Positions 36,151 through 44,093 of a DNA stretch of 64,000 bases are shown here, piece after piece. Location: NCBI RefSeq assembly GCF_000020125.1, contig NC_010681.1, positions 682,001 through 746,000 on the forward strand. The letters run 5' to 3'. A program made the position numbers and the translations under genes. Numbering within the stretch: the first letter of the stretch is position 1; the number at the start of each line of letters is the position of its first letter. This DNA comes from Paraburkholderia phytofirmans PsJN (GTDB lineage: Bacteria > Pseudomonadota > Gammaproteobacteria > Burkholderiales > Burkholderiaceae). The notes under the pieces are model-generated. The model saw only the letters and a list, made by a program, of their open reading frames with translations. It was not told the DNA's origin and did not search any database.

Positions 36151-36245
36151 CGTTTTTTGCGTTACAGTCGATGCAACGGCTTCGACCGCTCATTGGACTC
36201 ATCTCCGACATGTACCGCGCAAGCGTTGCGCCCAGTTTTCACGCC

Positions 36246-36761
36246 ATGCCGAAACCGCCGAAGATTCCGCAATCCGTACTCGTTGTCATCCATACGCCCG
36301 CGCTCGACGTGCTGCTGATCGAGCGCGCCGATCACGCCGGTTTCTGGCAATCGGTCACGGGCTCCAAAGACCGGCTCGATGAGCCGCTCGTCGAGACGGC
36401 GACGCGCGAAGTCGCCGAAGAGACCGGCATTGTGGTGGGCGGCGCGCAAGTGCCGCACAGCGCGTTGTTCGACTGGCAATATTCGATCGAATACGAGATC
36501 TACCCGGAGTTCCGCTATCGCTATGCCGAAGGCGTGATCCATAACACCGAGCATTGGTTCAGCTTGCAGGTGCCCGAGCAAGTCGAGGTCACGCTGGCGC
36601 CGCGCGAACACACCGCGTTTCTGTGGCTGCCGTATGACGAGGCGGCGTCGCGCTGCTTTTCGTCGTCCAATGCCGATGCGATCCTGCAGTTGCCGACAAG
36701 GTTGCATAAGCGGCTCAGTGGGCGTGCCGACATTGGGCATCCCACGGAGCGTGGCCGGTGA
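36246..36761 (+). CDS. nudB: Dihydroneopterin triphosphate diphosphatase NudB
   Basis: This Nudix hydrolase has 171 residues from ATG 36246 (the family N-terminus is KPPKIPQSVLVVI). An ATG at 36210 is possible. The Nudix box is TGSKDRLDEPLVETATREVAEETGI split over residues 35-60, with REVAEETGI intact and one extra residue before the first conserved Glu. The WQYSIEYEIYPEFRYRYAEG and NTEHWFSLQVP segments match NudB, which removes pyrophosphate in folate synthesis. Its stop overlaps the next start as GTGA. Confidence 0.9.
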   Translation: MPKPPKIPQSVLVVIHTPALDVLLIERADHAGFWQSVTGSKDRLDEPLVETATREVAEETGIVVGGAQVPHSALFDWQYSIEYEIYPEFRYRYAEGVIHNTEHWFSLQVPEQVEVTLAPREHTAFLWLPYDEAASRCFSSSNADAILQLPTRLHKRLSGRADIGHPTERGR

Positions 36762-38017
36762 GCGTCGGCGGCGCGCGCCGTTTCGCGCGACTTCGGCAAT
36801 CGCTGCTCGGCCGCCGCTACTGGCAGCGTTACCGCTTCACCAGCGGCAACGACGTCAAGCTGCTGCGTTCCGGCGACGAGTTCTTCAGCGCCCTGATCGC
36901 GCGTGTCGATGCCGCGCAGAGCGACGTGGCGCTCGAAACTTATATCTTCTGCCATGACAACGCCGGGAAGGCGGTGAGCGCCGCGCTGTTGCGCGCCGCC
37001 GCGCGCGGCGTGAGGGTGCGGGTGATTACCGACGGTATCGGCACCGCGCGTTTGCCGCTGTTCAACGAATGGCCCGCCGCCGGCATCGACCATCGCATCT
37101 ACAACCCGCATCTGTTCGGTCGCTTTGGCTTTTCGCGCACGCACCGCAAACTGGCGGTGATCGACGATCAGTTCGCGTACTGCGGCGGTATCAACATCGT
37201 TGACGACTACGAGAACAACGGCGAGAAGCTGCCGTACCGGCGCTGGGACTTCGCGGTCGAATTGCATGGACCGGTGGTTGCCGATATCCGCCAGGCGTTC
37301 GAGGTGCAGTGGAGGCGGATCCGGCTCGGGCATCGACCGATCGAGTCGATGCAGCCGGATCTCGGGCCGAAGACCGCGGCCTCGCTCGGGAGTCTGCGCC
37401 GTCGCCGCAGGCGCCGTAACGAGGAATTGTGGGCGGGCGGCCAACCGTGCGTGGCGTTCGTCGCGCGCGACAACCTGATCAACCGGCGCGCTATCGAGAA
37501 GGCGTATCTGGCTGCAATCGGCCAGGCGCGCAACGAGGTGCTGCTCGCCAATCCGTATTTCATGCCGGGGCGCAAGCTGCGGCGCGCGCTGGTGTTCGCG
37601 GCGCGGCGCGGCGTCGTGGTGAAGCTGATTATCGGGCGCAAGGAGTTCAGGGCGCTCGATTACGCGGTGCCGTTTCTATATCGCGCGTTGCTCAGGGCCG
37701 GCGTGCAGATCGCCGAGTACGAGAAAACGCTGCTGCATGGCAAGGTCGCGGTGGTGGATTCGAAGTGGGCGACAGTCGGCTCGTCGAACCTCGACGCGCT
37801 GAGCCTGATGCTCAACAACGAAGCCAATGTCGTGCTGGTGAACGACCCTTCGATCGACGCATTGCGCGAGGCAATTCTCGTCGCCTTCAAGGACGCGCGC
37901 CGTATCGACGAGGCGCGTTACGACGCCCGGCCGGCCGGCGAGCGTGTGCTCAACTGGCTCGCCTACACGACCTATCGGGCCGTGATGAAGTTGCTGACGG
38001 TGGGCGGGTACGACTGA
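36758..38017 (+). CDS. clsB: Cardiolipin synthase B
   Basis: A 419-residue member of the phospholipase D superfamily with two HKD motifs, HRKLAVIDDQFAYCGGIN (about residue 129) and HGKVAVVDSKWATVGSSNLD (about 327). The absence of N-terminal membrane spans and the length fit ClsB (YbhO) rather than ClsA. It condenses phosphatidylglycerol with another phospholipid to make cardiolipin. The GTG start at 36758 overlaps the nudB stop, so translation is probably coupled. Confidence 0.92.
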   Translation: MSVGGARRFARLRQSLLGRRYWQRYRFTSGNDVKLLRSGDEFFSALIARVDAAQSDVALETYIFCHDNAGKAVSAALLRAAARGVRVRVITDGIGTARLPLFNEWPAAGIDHRIYNPHLFGRFGFSRTHRKLAVIDDQFAYCGGINIVDDYENNGEKLPYRRWDFAVELHGPVVADIRQAFEVQWRRIRLGHRPIESMQPDLGPKTAASLGSLRRRRRRRNEELWAGGQPCVAFVARDNLINRRAIEKAYLAAIGQARNEVLLANPYFMPGRKLRRALVFAARRGVVVKLIIGRKEFRALDYAVPFLYRALLRAGVQIAEYEKTLLHGKVAVVDSKWATVGSSNLDALSLMLNNEANVVLVNDPSIDALREAILVAFKDARRIDEARYDARPAGERVLNWLAYTTYRAVMKLLTVGGYD

Positions 38018-38059
38018 CTCGCGGCAATGCGGTTGTGAACAATGCCGGTGGAGCACGAG

Positions 38060-38086
38060 GCGGCTCAAGCGCAATGCTTGAGCCGC
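38060..38086 (+). terminator. Hairpin after clsB, probable terminator
   Basis: A perfect 11-bp stem GCGGCTCAAGC / GCTTGAGCCGC with a 5-base loop lies 43 bp after the clsB stop. Only a weak T-rich stretch follows. Confidence 0.55.
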
Positions 38087-38105
38087 TGTGCTTTGGACGC
38101 CGCCA

Positions 38106-38246
38106 AGCGAGCGCGGGCTAATCGATTGGACAGACGAAATCACCGACTTCGCGGCTACCGCGGCATTGATCGACAACCCCGGTCAGGTGATTTCCGTCGC
38201 TACTTCGACACCGCATCTTGCGGCGGCAATGAGCAACCGGGCCTGA
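38106..38246 (+). pseudogene. Remnant of a TPR-type glycosyltransferase gene
   Basis: One plus-strand frame reads SERGLIDWTDEITDFAATAA and then LIDNPGQVISVATSTPHLAA, followed by a stop at 38244-38246. This is the recognisable nucleotide-sugar-binding end of TPR-repeat (GT41/GT9-like) glycosyltransferases, whose usual form is D-FADTAALIANLDLVISVDTSVAHLAGA. The rest of the gene (several hundred codons upstream, about forty downstream) is missing. There is no start codon. The invariant Asp of VDTSVAHLAG is replaced (VATSTPHLAA), consistent with decay. Confidence 0.5.
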
Positions 38247-38750
38247 CACTCGACCGTTACGCGGGATGCCGGCGCCAAGTGTGTGGCCGTGACGACAGCC
38301 CGTGATATCCCGGATTGCGTCTTTGCCTCCCGTCGCGATGTGCCGAGCATAGCGACGTGCCGGCGCACCGTGCCGCTGCGCTTACGCAAGCTTTTCCGGC
38401 ACACGAGAACGCGTCCGGCCGGGGCTTCTTTCTTCCTGCCTGTTCCGACCGAGCAAGCCTGAGCGGTCCGCCACCACGGGCCGCAGCGCCGTGGCAGGTC
38501 TGCATCTCGAAGAACGTTCGGCACAAGTTCCGACCGGCAATGCGCGCCCTTGTGAACGTGGACCGGAATACCCGCGATACGCCAAACGCTTCTGCATTCC
38601 GACCGACCTGCTGCATCATGTCGGCCGGCTACGTGGATCGGAGAAACCGTGCACTTAGACGAGCGGCCCTCTCCCAAGGCAAACTTCAGGCAAACGCCTC
38701 TAAAAAATCTCCTTCCTCCGATTGACGAATGCCGCAGAATTGAAACCAGG

Positions 38751-38768
38751 TTAGAAACCGGTTTCTAA
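38751..38768. promoter_or_regulatory. Perfect 18-bp palindrome, candidate TetR/PsrA-type operator
   Basis: TTAGAAACCGGTTTCTAA is its own reverse complement. It contains GAAAC-CG-GTTTC, which agrees with the GAAAC(Nx)GTTTC boxes known for the fatty-acid-responsive TetR regulator PsrA. It lies 86 bp before the tetR start codon. A half-site GAAACC also occurs just upstream (38742-38747). Confidence 0.6.
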
Positions 38769-38854
38769 TAAAGTCCTTGTTTCGCGGACGGCAGCACTCA
38801 ATAATAGTACGGCCGTTCGATTTTCTTTCGGTCACATTAGAACGGTAAAAAGCT

Positions 38855-39454
38855 ATGCGAAAAGGCGAACAGACGCGAGCCGCAATTCTCGAAGCAGCAC
38901 TTGACCTGGCAAGCCGCGACGGACTGGAAGGTCTGACGATCGGGCTGCTGGCCGAGCGCATGCAAATGAGCAAAAGCGGGGTGTTCGCGCATTTCGGGTC
39001 GCGCGAGGATTTGCAGGTCGAAGTCGTGCGCGAATATCACCGTCGTTTCGAAGACGAGGTGTTTTTCCCGAGTTTGCGCGAGCCTCGTGGATTGCCGCGC
39101 TTGCGCGCGATGATTTCCCGCTGGATCGAGAAACGCATTCAGGAAGTCACCACCGGCTGCATCTACATCAGCGGCGCCGTCGAATACGACGATCGCGCGG
39201 ATAACCCGGTGCGTGAGCAACTGGTGTCGAGCGTGACGGTCTGGCGTGCCGCGCTCACGCGCGCGATTTCGCAGGCAATGGAAGAAGGGCATCTGCGTGC
39301 CGACACCGATCCGCAACTGATGCTGTTCGAACTGTACAGCTTCACGCTCGGTCTGCATCACGACGCGCGCTTCCTGCACTTGCCGGATGCGGTGCGTCTC
39401 ACGTGGGCCGCGCTGGAAAAATTGATTGTTTCGTATCAAAGCGAAAGCCGTTAG
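38855..39454 (+). CDS. TetR-family regulator of the beta-oxidation operon
   Basis: This 199-residue regulator has the N-terminal TetR helix-turn-helix (RKGEQTRAAILEAALDLASR, then LTIGLLAERMQMSKSGVFAHF at about 29-49) and a variable ligand-binding domain with the TetR_C pattern GCIYISGAVEYDDR. It is immediately upstream of, and co-oriented with, acyl-CoA dehydrogenase, fadB and fadA. A role as an acyl-CoA-responsive repressor, similar to PsrA or FadR of the TetR type, is therefore likely. Confidence 0.9.
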   Translation: MRKGEQTRAAILEAALDLASRDGLEGLTIGLLAERMQMSKSGVFAHFGSREDLQVEVVREYHRRFEDEVFFPSLREPRGLPRLRAMISRWIEKRIQEVTTGCIYISGAVEYDDRADNPVREQLVSSVTVWRAALTRAISQAMEEGHLRADTDPQLMLFELYSFTLGLHHDARFLHLPDAVRLTWAALEKLIVSYQSESR

Positions 39455-39552
39455 CAGCGTCGCCGCCAATCAGGCGGATTCAGCGGCGCAGAAAGTTCCG
39501 ATCCACGGACTCAGCTAGCGGCCTGGCTTCTTGTCAAACTTGGGAGAGAGTC

Positions 39553-41340
39553 ATGGGACAGTACGCCGCGCCGCTGCGCGACATGCAATTCGTGTTGCAC
39601 GAACTGCTTAACGTCGAAGCCGAAATCAAGCAGATGCCGAAGCACGCGGATCTCGATGCCGACACGATCAATGCGGTGCTCGAAGAAGCCGGCAAGTTCT
39701 GCTCCGAAGTATTGTTCCCGCTCAACCACAGCGGCGATCAGGAAGGCTGCACGTATGTCGGCGACGGCGTCGTGACCACGCCGAAGGGCTTCAAGGAAGC
39801 CTACGCACAATACGTCGAAGCCGGCTGGCCCGCTTTGGGCTGCGATCCGGAATACGGCGGCCAGGGCCTGCCCGCATTCGTCAACAACGCGCTGTATGAA
39901 ATGCTGAACTCGGCGAATCAGGCGTGGACCATGTACCCCGGCCTCTCGCACGGCGCGTACGAATGTCTGCACGCGCACGGCACGCCGGAATTGCAACAGC
40001 GCTATCTGCCGAAACTGGTCGCCGGCGTCTGGACCGGCACGATGTGTCTGACCGAGCCGCATTGCGGCACCGACCTCGGCATTCTGCGCACTAAGGCCGA
40101 ACCGAACAGCGACGGCTCGTACGCGATCAGCGGCACGAAGATTTTCATCTCCAGCGGCGAACACGATCTCGCGGAGAACATCGTTCACCTGGTGCTCGCG
40201 CGTCTGCCGGGCGCGCCCAACGGCACCAAGGGCATTTCGCTCTTCATCGTGCCGAAGTTCGTGCCGAACGAAGCGGGCGAACCGGGCGAGCGCAACGGCG
40301 TGAAGTGCGGCTCCATCGAACACAAGATGGGCATTCACGGCAACGCAACCTGCGTGATCAATCTCGACAACGCCAAGGGTTGGCTGGTCGGCGAGCCGAA
40401 CAAAGGCTTGAACGCGATGTTCGTGATGATGAACGCCGCGCGTCTTGGCGTCGGCATGCAAAGCCTGGGCCTCACGGAAATCGGTTACCAGAACTCGCTG
40501 ACGTACGCGAAAGAGCGTTTGCAGATGCGTTCGCTGACCGGCCCGAAGGCGCCGGAAAAGGCGGCCGACCCGATTATCGTGCATCCGGATGTGCGCCGCA
40601 TGCTGCTTACGCAGAAGGCTTACGCCGAAGCCGCGCGCGCATTCTCGTACTGGTCCGCGCTGCATATCGACAAGGAACTGTCGCACGCCGACGAATCGGT
40701 GCGCAAGGAAGCCGCCGACCTCGTCGCGCTGCTCACGCCGATCCTGAAGGCGTTCCTGTCCGACAACGCGTTCGAGAGCACCAACCACGCCATGCAGATC
40801 TACGGCGGCCACGGTTTCATCGCCGAGTGGGGTATGGAGCAGTACGTGCGCGATGCGCGCATCAACATGATCTACGAAGGCACCAACGCGATTCAGGCGC
40901 TCGATCTGCTCGGCCGCAAGATTCTTGGCGACATGGGCGCGAAGATGAAGAAGTTCGGCAAGCTGGTGTCCGATTTCGTCGAAGCCGAAGGCGTGAAGCC
41001 GGAAATGCAGGAGTTCATCAACCCGCTCGCCGACATCGGCGAAAAGGTGCAGAAGTTGACGATGGAAATCGGCATGAAGGCCATGCAGAACCCGGACGAA
41101 GTCGGCGCCGCCGCCGTGCCGTATCTGCGCACCGTCGGCCACCTGGTGTTCTCGTACTTCTGGGCCCGCATGGCACGCGTCGCGCTGGATAAGGAAGCGT
41201 CGGGCGATCCGTTCTACAAGGCCAAGCTCGCGACGGCTCGCTTCTACTTCGCCAAGCTGCTGCCGGAAACGGCCATGACGATCCGTCAGGCACGCGCGGG
41301 TTCGAAGTCGCTGATGGACGTCGAAGAAGCGCTGTTCTAA
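39553..41340 (+). CDS. Acyl-CoA dehydrogenase (long, DmdC/FadE5-like type)
   Basis: The protein has 595 residues from ATG 39553 (GGGAGAGAG upstream). It starts with the short N-terminal extension of this subgroup (MGQYAAPLRDMQFVLHEL). The acyl-CoA dehydrogenase N, middle (MCLTEPHCGTDLG) and C-terminal domains follow, with the catalytic Glu in NMIYEGTNAIQALDL, and an extra C-terminal domain of about 130 residues. It catalyses the first, FAD-dependent step of beta-oxidation. Databases often name this subgroup 3-methylmercaptopropionyl-CoA dehydrogenase; the fad neighbours favour fatty acyl-CoA. Confidence 0.93.
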   Translation: MGQYAAPLRDMQFVLHELLNVEAEIKQMPKHADLDADTINAVLEEAGKFCSEVLFPLNHSGDQEGCTYVGDGVVTTPKGFKEAYAQYVEAGWPALGCDPEYGGQGLPAFVNNALYEMLNSANQAWTMYPGLSHGAYECLHAHGTPELQQRYLPKLVAGVWTGTMCLTEPHCGTDLGILRTKAEPNSDGSYAISGTKIFISSGEHDLAENIVHLVLARLPGAPNGTKGISLFIVPKFVPNEAGEPGERNGVKCGSIEHKMGIHGNATCVINLDNAKGWLVGEPNKGLNAMFVMMNAARLGVGMQSLGLTEIGYQNSLTYAKERLQMRSLTGPKAPEKAADPIIVHPDVRRMLLTQKAYAEAARAFSYWSALHIDKELSHADESVRKEAADLVALLTPILKAFLSDNAFESTNHAMQIYGGHGFIAEWGMEQYVRDARINMIYEGTNAIQALDLLGRKILGDMGAKMKKFGKLVSDFVEAEGVKPEMQEFINPLADIGEKVQKLTMEIGMKAMQNPDEVGAAAVPYLRTVGHLVFSYFWARMARVALDKEASGDPFYKAKLATARFYFAKLLPETAMTIRQARAGSKSLMDVEEALF

Positions 41341-41414
41341 GCGCAGCGTCAGGCAAACATCAACGCAGGCGTCGCGCGTGTCGAAACCCGCGGCGCCTGC
41401 CGTCAGCCACACAT

Positions 41415-41440
41415 CGCGAAGCGTCCCATGAGGCTTCGCG
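41415..41440. other. Intergenic hairpin before fadB
   Basis: An 8-bp perfect stem CGCGAAGC / GCTTCGCG with a 10-base loop lies between the acyl-CoA dehydrogenase and fadB genes, without a T-run. It could modulate the ratio of the two products or be a processing site. Confidence 0.35.
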
Positions 41441-41468
41441 GCATCGCATAACTCCCCGGAGGAACGAC

Positions 41469-43904
41469 GTGAGCAATCTGATCATTCGCAAGGTAGCCGT
41501 GCTCGGCGCCGGCGTGATGGGCGCGCAGATCGCCGCGCACCTGATCAACGCCAAGGTGCCCGTGCTGCTGTTCGACTTGCCCGCCAAGGAAGGCCCGAAG
41601 AACGCGATCGCGCTGAAGGCGATCGAGAACCTGAAGAAACTGTCGCCGGCGCCGTTCGGCGTGAAGGACGACGCGCAATACATCCAGCCCGCGAATTACG
41701 ACGACGACATCGAGAAGCTCGCCGAATGCGATCTCGTGATCGAAGCCATTGCGGAACGCATGGACTGGAAGCACGACCTGTACAAGAAGGTCGCGCCGCA
41801 TCTCGCGCCGAACGCGATTTTCGCGACCAATACGTCGGGTCTTTCGATCACGGCGCTGTCGGAGGGTTTCTCGGACGAACTGAAGGCGCGCTTCTGCGGC
41901 GTGCACTTCTTCAACCCGCCGCGCTACATGCATTTGGTCGAGCTGATCCCGACCGCGACCACGCGTCCGGAAATCCTCGATCAACTCGAGTCGTTCCTGA
42001 CGAGCGTAGTCGGTAAGGGCGTCGTGCGCGCGAAAGACACGCCGAACTTCATCGCCAATCGTGTGGGGATTTTCTCGATTCTCGCTGTCGTGACCGAAGC
42101 CGCGAAATTCGGTCTGCGTTTCGACGAAGTGGACGATCTGACCGGTGCGCGTCTGGGCCGTGCGAAGTCGGCCACGTTCCGTACCGCCGATGTGGTTGGT
42201 CTCGACACGATGGCGCACGTCATCAAGACGATGCAGGACACGCTGAAGGACGATCCGTTCTTCCCGGTCTACGAAACGCCGGCCGTGCTCGCTGAACTCG
42301 TGAAGAAGGGCGCGCTGGGTCAGAAGACCGGCGGCGGCTTCTACAAGAAGGAAGGCAAGGCGATCAAGGTGCTCGACCCGAAGACGGGCGAGTACGTCGA
42401 CGGCGGCGCGAACGCTGACGAACTGGTCGGCCGCATTTTGAAGCGTCCGCCGGCGGAGCGTCTGAAGCTGCTGCGCGAATCGGAGCATCCGCAGGCTCAG
42501 TTCCTGTGGGCGATTTTCCGCGACGTGTATCACTACATCGGCGTGCATCTGGAGTCGATCGCCGACAACGCGCGCGACGTCGATCTGGCGATCCGTTGGG
42601 GTTTCGGCTGGAACGAAGGTCCTTTCGAAGGCTGGCAGACGGCTGGCTGGAAACAGGTCGCCGAATGGGTGCAGGAAGATATCGCGGCGGGCAAGGCACT
42701 CTCGAACGTGCCGCTGCCTTCGTGGGTGCTCGAAGGGCCGGTGGCCGAGCAGGGCGGCGTGCATACGAACGAAGGTTCGTGGTCGCCGGCTTCGAAGACG
42801 TTCGTGCCGCGCTCGTCGCTGTCGGTCTATGACAAGCAGGTGTTCCGTGCGCCGCTGGTCGGCGAAACCAAGGCCGATCCGAAGACCTACGGCAAGACGC
42901 TGTTCGAGACCGACGCCGTGCGCGCATGGGTCGACGATCGCGCCGGTGAGAACGACGTCCTGATCGTATCGTTCAAGAGCAAGATGAACACGATCGGACC
43001 GTCGGTGATCGACGGCCTGACGCAGGCGATCGAACTCGCCGAAAAGGACTACAAGGGTCTGGTGGTGTGGCAGCCGACGTCGTTGAAGCTCGGCACGCCG
43101 GGCGGTCCGTTCTCCGCGGGCGCCAACCTCGAAGAAGCGATGCCGGCGTTCATGATGGGCGGTGCCAAGGGCATCGAGCCGTTCGTGAAGAAATTCCAGC
43201 AAGGCATGCTGCGCGTGAAGTACGCCAGCGTGCCGGTCATCTCGGCCGTGTCGGGCATCGCGCTCGGCGGTGGCTGCGAGCTGGCGCTGCACAGCGCGAA
43301 GCGCGTCGCGCATATCGAAAGCTATTTCGGTCTGGTGGAAGTCGGCGTGGGTCTTGTGCCCGCGGGCGGCGGCCTGAAGGAAGCGGCGTTGCGTGCGGCG
43401 GAAGCGGCGACACAAGTGGGCGCCACCAACGACCTGCTGAAGTTCGTGCAAAAGTCGTTCGAAAACGCGGCGATGGCGAAGGTCTCGGCCTCCGCGCTCG
43501 ATGCTCGCGCGATGGGTTACCTCAAACCGTCGGACACGATCGTCTTCAACGTGTTCGAACTGCTCGACGTTGCGAAGAAGGAAGCGCGTGCGTTGTCGTC
43601 GGCGGGTTATCGTCCGCCGCTGCGGGTTACGCAAGTGCCGGTGGCCGGGCGTTCGGCGATCGCAACCATCAAGGCGTCGCTCGTCAACATGCGCGACGGC
43701 CGTTTCATCAGCGAGCACGATTTCCTGATCGCGAGCCGTATCGCGGAAGCGGTGTGCGGCGGTGACGTGGAAGCGGGCAGTCTGGTCGATGAGGAATGGC
43801 TGCTGCAACTCGAGCGTCGTGCGTTCGTCGATCTGCTCGGCACGCAAAAAACGCAGGAACGGATCATGGGCATGCTGCAAACCGGCAAGCCGGTGCGCAA
43901 CTAA
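41469..43904 (+). CDS. fadB: 3-hydroxyacyl-CoA dehydrogenase / enoyl-CoA hydratase fusion (FadB-like)
   Basis: An 811-residue bifunctional enzyme. The NAD-binding 3-hydroxyacyl-CoA dehydrogenase part comes first (VAVLGAGVMGAQIAAHL at residues 8-24, then GVHFFNPPRYMHLVEL) and is followed by its C-terminal helical domains. The enoyl-CoA hydratase/isomerase-like part is in the last 330 residues (SAGANLEEAMPAF; GIALGGGCELALHS). This order is reversed compared with E. coli FadB and is common in betaproteobacteria. The GTG start at 41469 has GGAGG upstream. It performs steps two and three of beta-oxidation. Confidence 0.93.
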   Translation: MSNLIIRKVAVLGAGVMGAQIAAHLINAKVPVLLFDLPAKEGPKNAIALKAIENLKKLSPAPFGVKDDAQYIQPANYDDDIEKLAECDLVIEAIAERMDWKHDLYKKVAPHLAPNAIFATNTSGLSITALSEGFSDELKARFCGVHFFNPPRYMHLVELIPTATTRPEILDQLESFLTSVVGKGVVRAKDTPNFIANRVGIFSILAVVTEAAKFGLRFDEVDDLTGARLGRAKSATFRTADVVGLDTMAHVIKTMQDTLKDDPFFPVYETPAVLAELVKKGALGQKTGGGFYKKEGKAIKVLDPKTGEYVDGGANADELVGRILKRPPAERLKLLRESEHPQAQFLWAIFRDVYHYIGVHLESIADNARDVDLAIRWGFGWNEGPFEGWQTAGWKQVAEWVQEDIAAGKALSNVPLPSWVLEGPVAEQGGVHTNEGSWSPASKTFVPRSSLSVYDKQVFRAPLVGETKADPKTYGKTLFETDAVRAWVDDRAGENDVLIVSFKSKMNTIGPSVIDGLTQAIELAEKDYKGLVVWQPTSLKLGTPGGPFSAGANLEEAMPAFMMGGAKGIEPFVKKFQQGMLRVKYASVPVISAVSGIALGGGCELALHSAKRVAHIESYFGLVEVGVGLVPAGGGLKEAALRAAEAATQVGATNDLLKFVQKSFENAAMAKVSASALDARAMGYLKPSDTIVFNVFELLDVAKKEARALSSAGYRPPLRVTQVPVAGRSAIATIKASLVNMRDGRFISEHDFLIASRIAEAVCGGDVEAGSLVDEEWLLQLERRAFVDLLGTQKTQERIMGMLQTGKPVRN

Positions 43905-43926
43905 GCGACGAGCGGACCGCACTACG

Positions 43927-44080
43927 TGCATGGGATCGGAGTAAGCGTTGAAGCGCCAACTCTGGTCGACCGCGATAGGACTGCATGGGACGAGAGTAAG
44001 CGCTAAAGCACTAACTCTCGTCGACCGCGATGAGACTGCATGGGACCAGAGTAAGCGCTGAAGCGCTAACTCTGGTCGAC
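43927..44080. repeat. Three tandem 55-bp hairpin-forming repeats between fadB and fadA
   Basis: Units at 43927-43981, 43982-44036 and 44037-44080 (the last shortened) each begin TGCATGGGA and contain GTAAGCG...AACTCT.GTCGAC. Each holds a 16-bp imperfect inverted repeat with a 2-base loop: 43934-43967, 43989-44022 and 44044-44077. In unit 3 the arms are GACCAGAGTAAGCGCT and AGCGCTAACTCTGGTC. In unit 2 a C-to-G change in the left arm is matched by G-to-C in the right. Unit 1 keeps most pairing through G-U pairs. The last unit ends 3-4 bases before the fadA ribosome site AAGGAGC (44082-44088). Confidence 0.9.
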
Positions 44081-44093
44081 AAAGGAGCTTCAA

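Larger units (their letters stand above)
38018..38854. other. 837-bp gap between clsB and the TetR gene
   Basis: Apart from the hairpin after clsB, the glycosyltransferase remnant and the palindrome at 38751-38768, I recognise nothing. Open frames of 120-165 codons on both strands (38183-38725) have compositions unlike the neighbouring proteins (many Cys, Arg and His) and no family features. The last 150 bp are AT-rich, as expected for a promoter region. Confidence 0.45.

Noticed and set aside
36123..36245. Longer N-terminus for NudB
   Set aside because: The start at 36123 lies within the aspS terminator hairpin. Family members begin at KPPKIP, supporting 36246 (36210 at most).
38183..38725. 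Overlapping open frames on both strands in the gap before the TetR gene
   Set aside because: They have atypical amino acid composition, no ribosome sites, no recognisable family, and overlap each other in several frames.
43927..44080. CRISPR array
   Set aside because: The units are directly contiguous with a 55-bp period and no unique spacers, and there are only three. They behave as tandem palindromic repeats.
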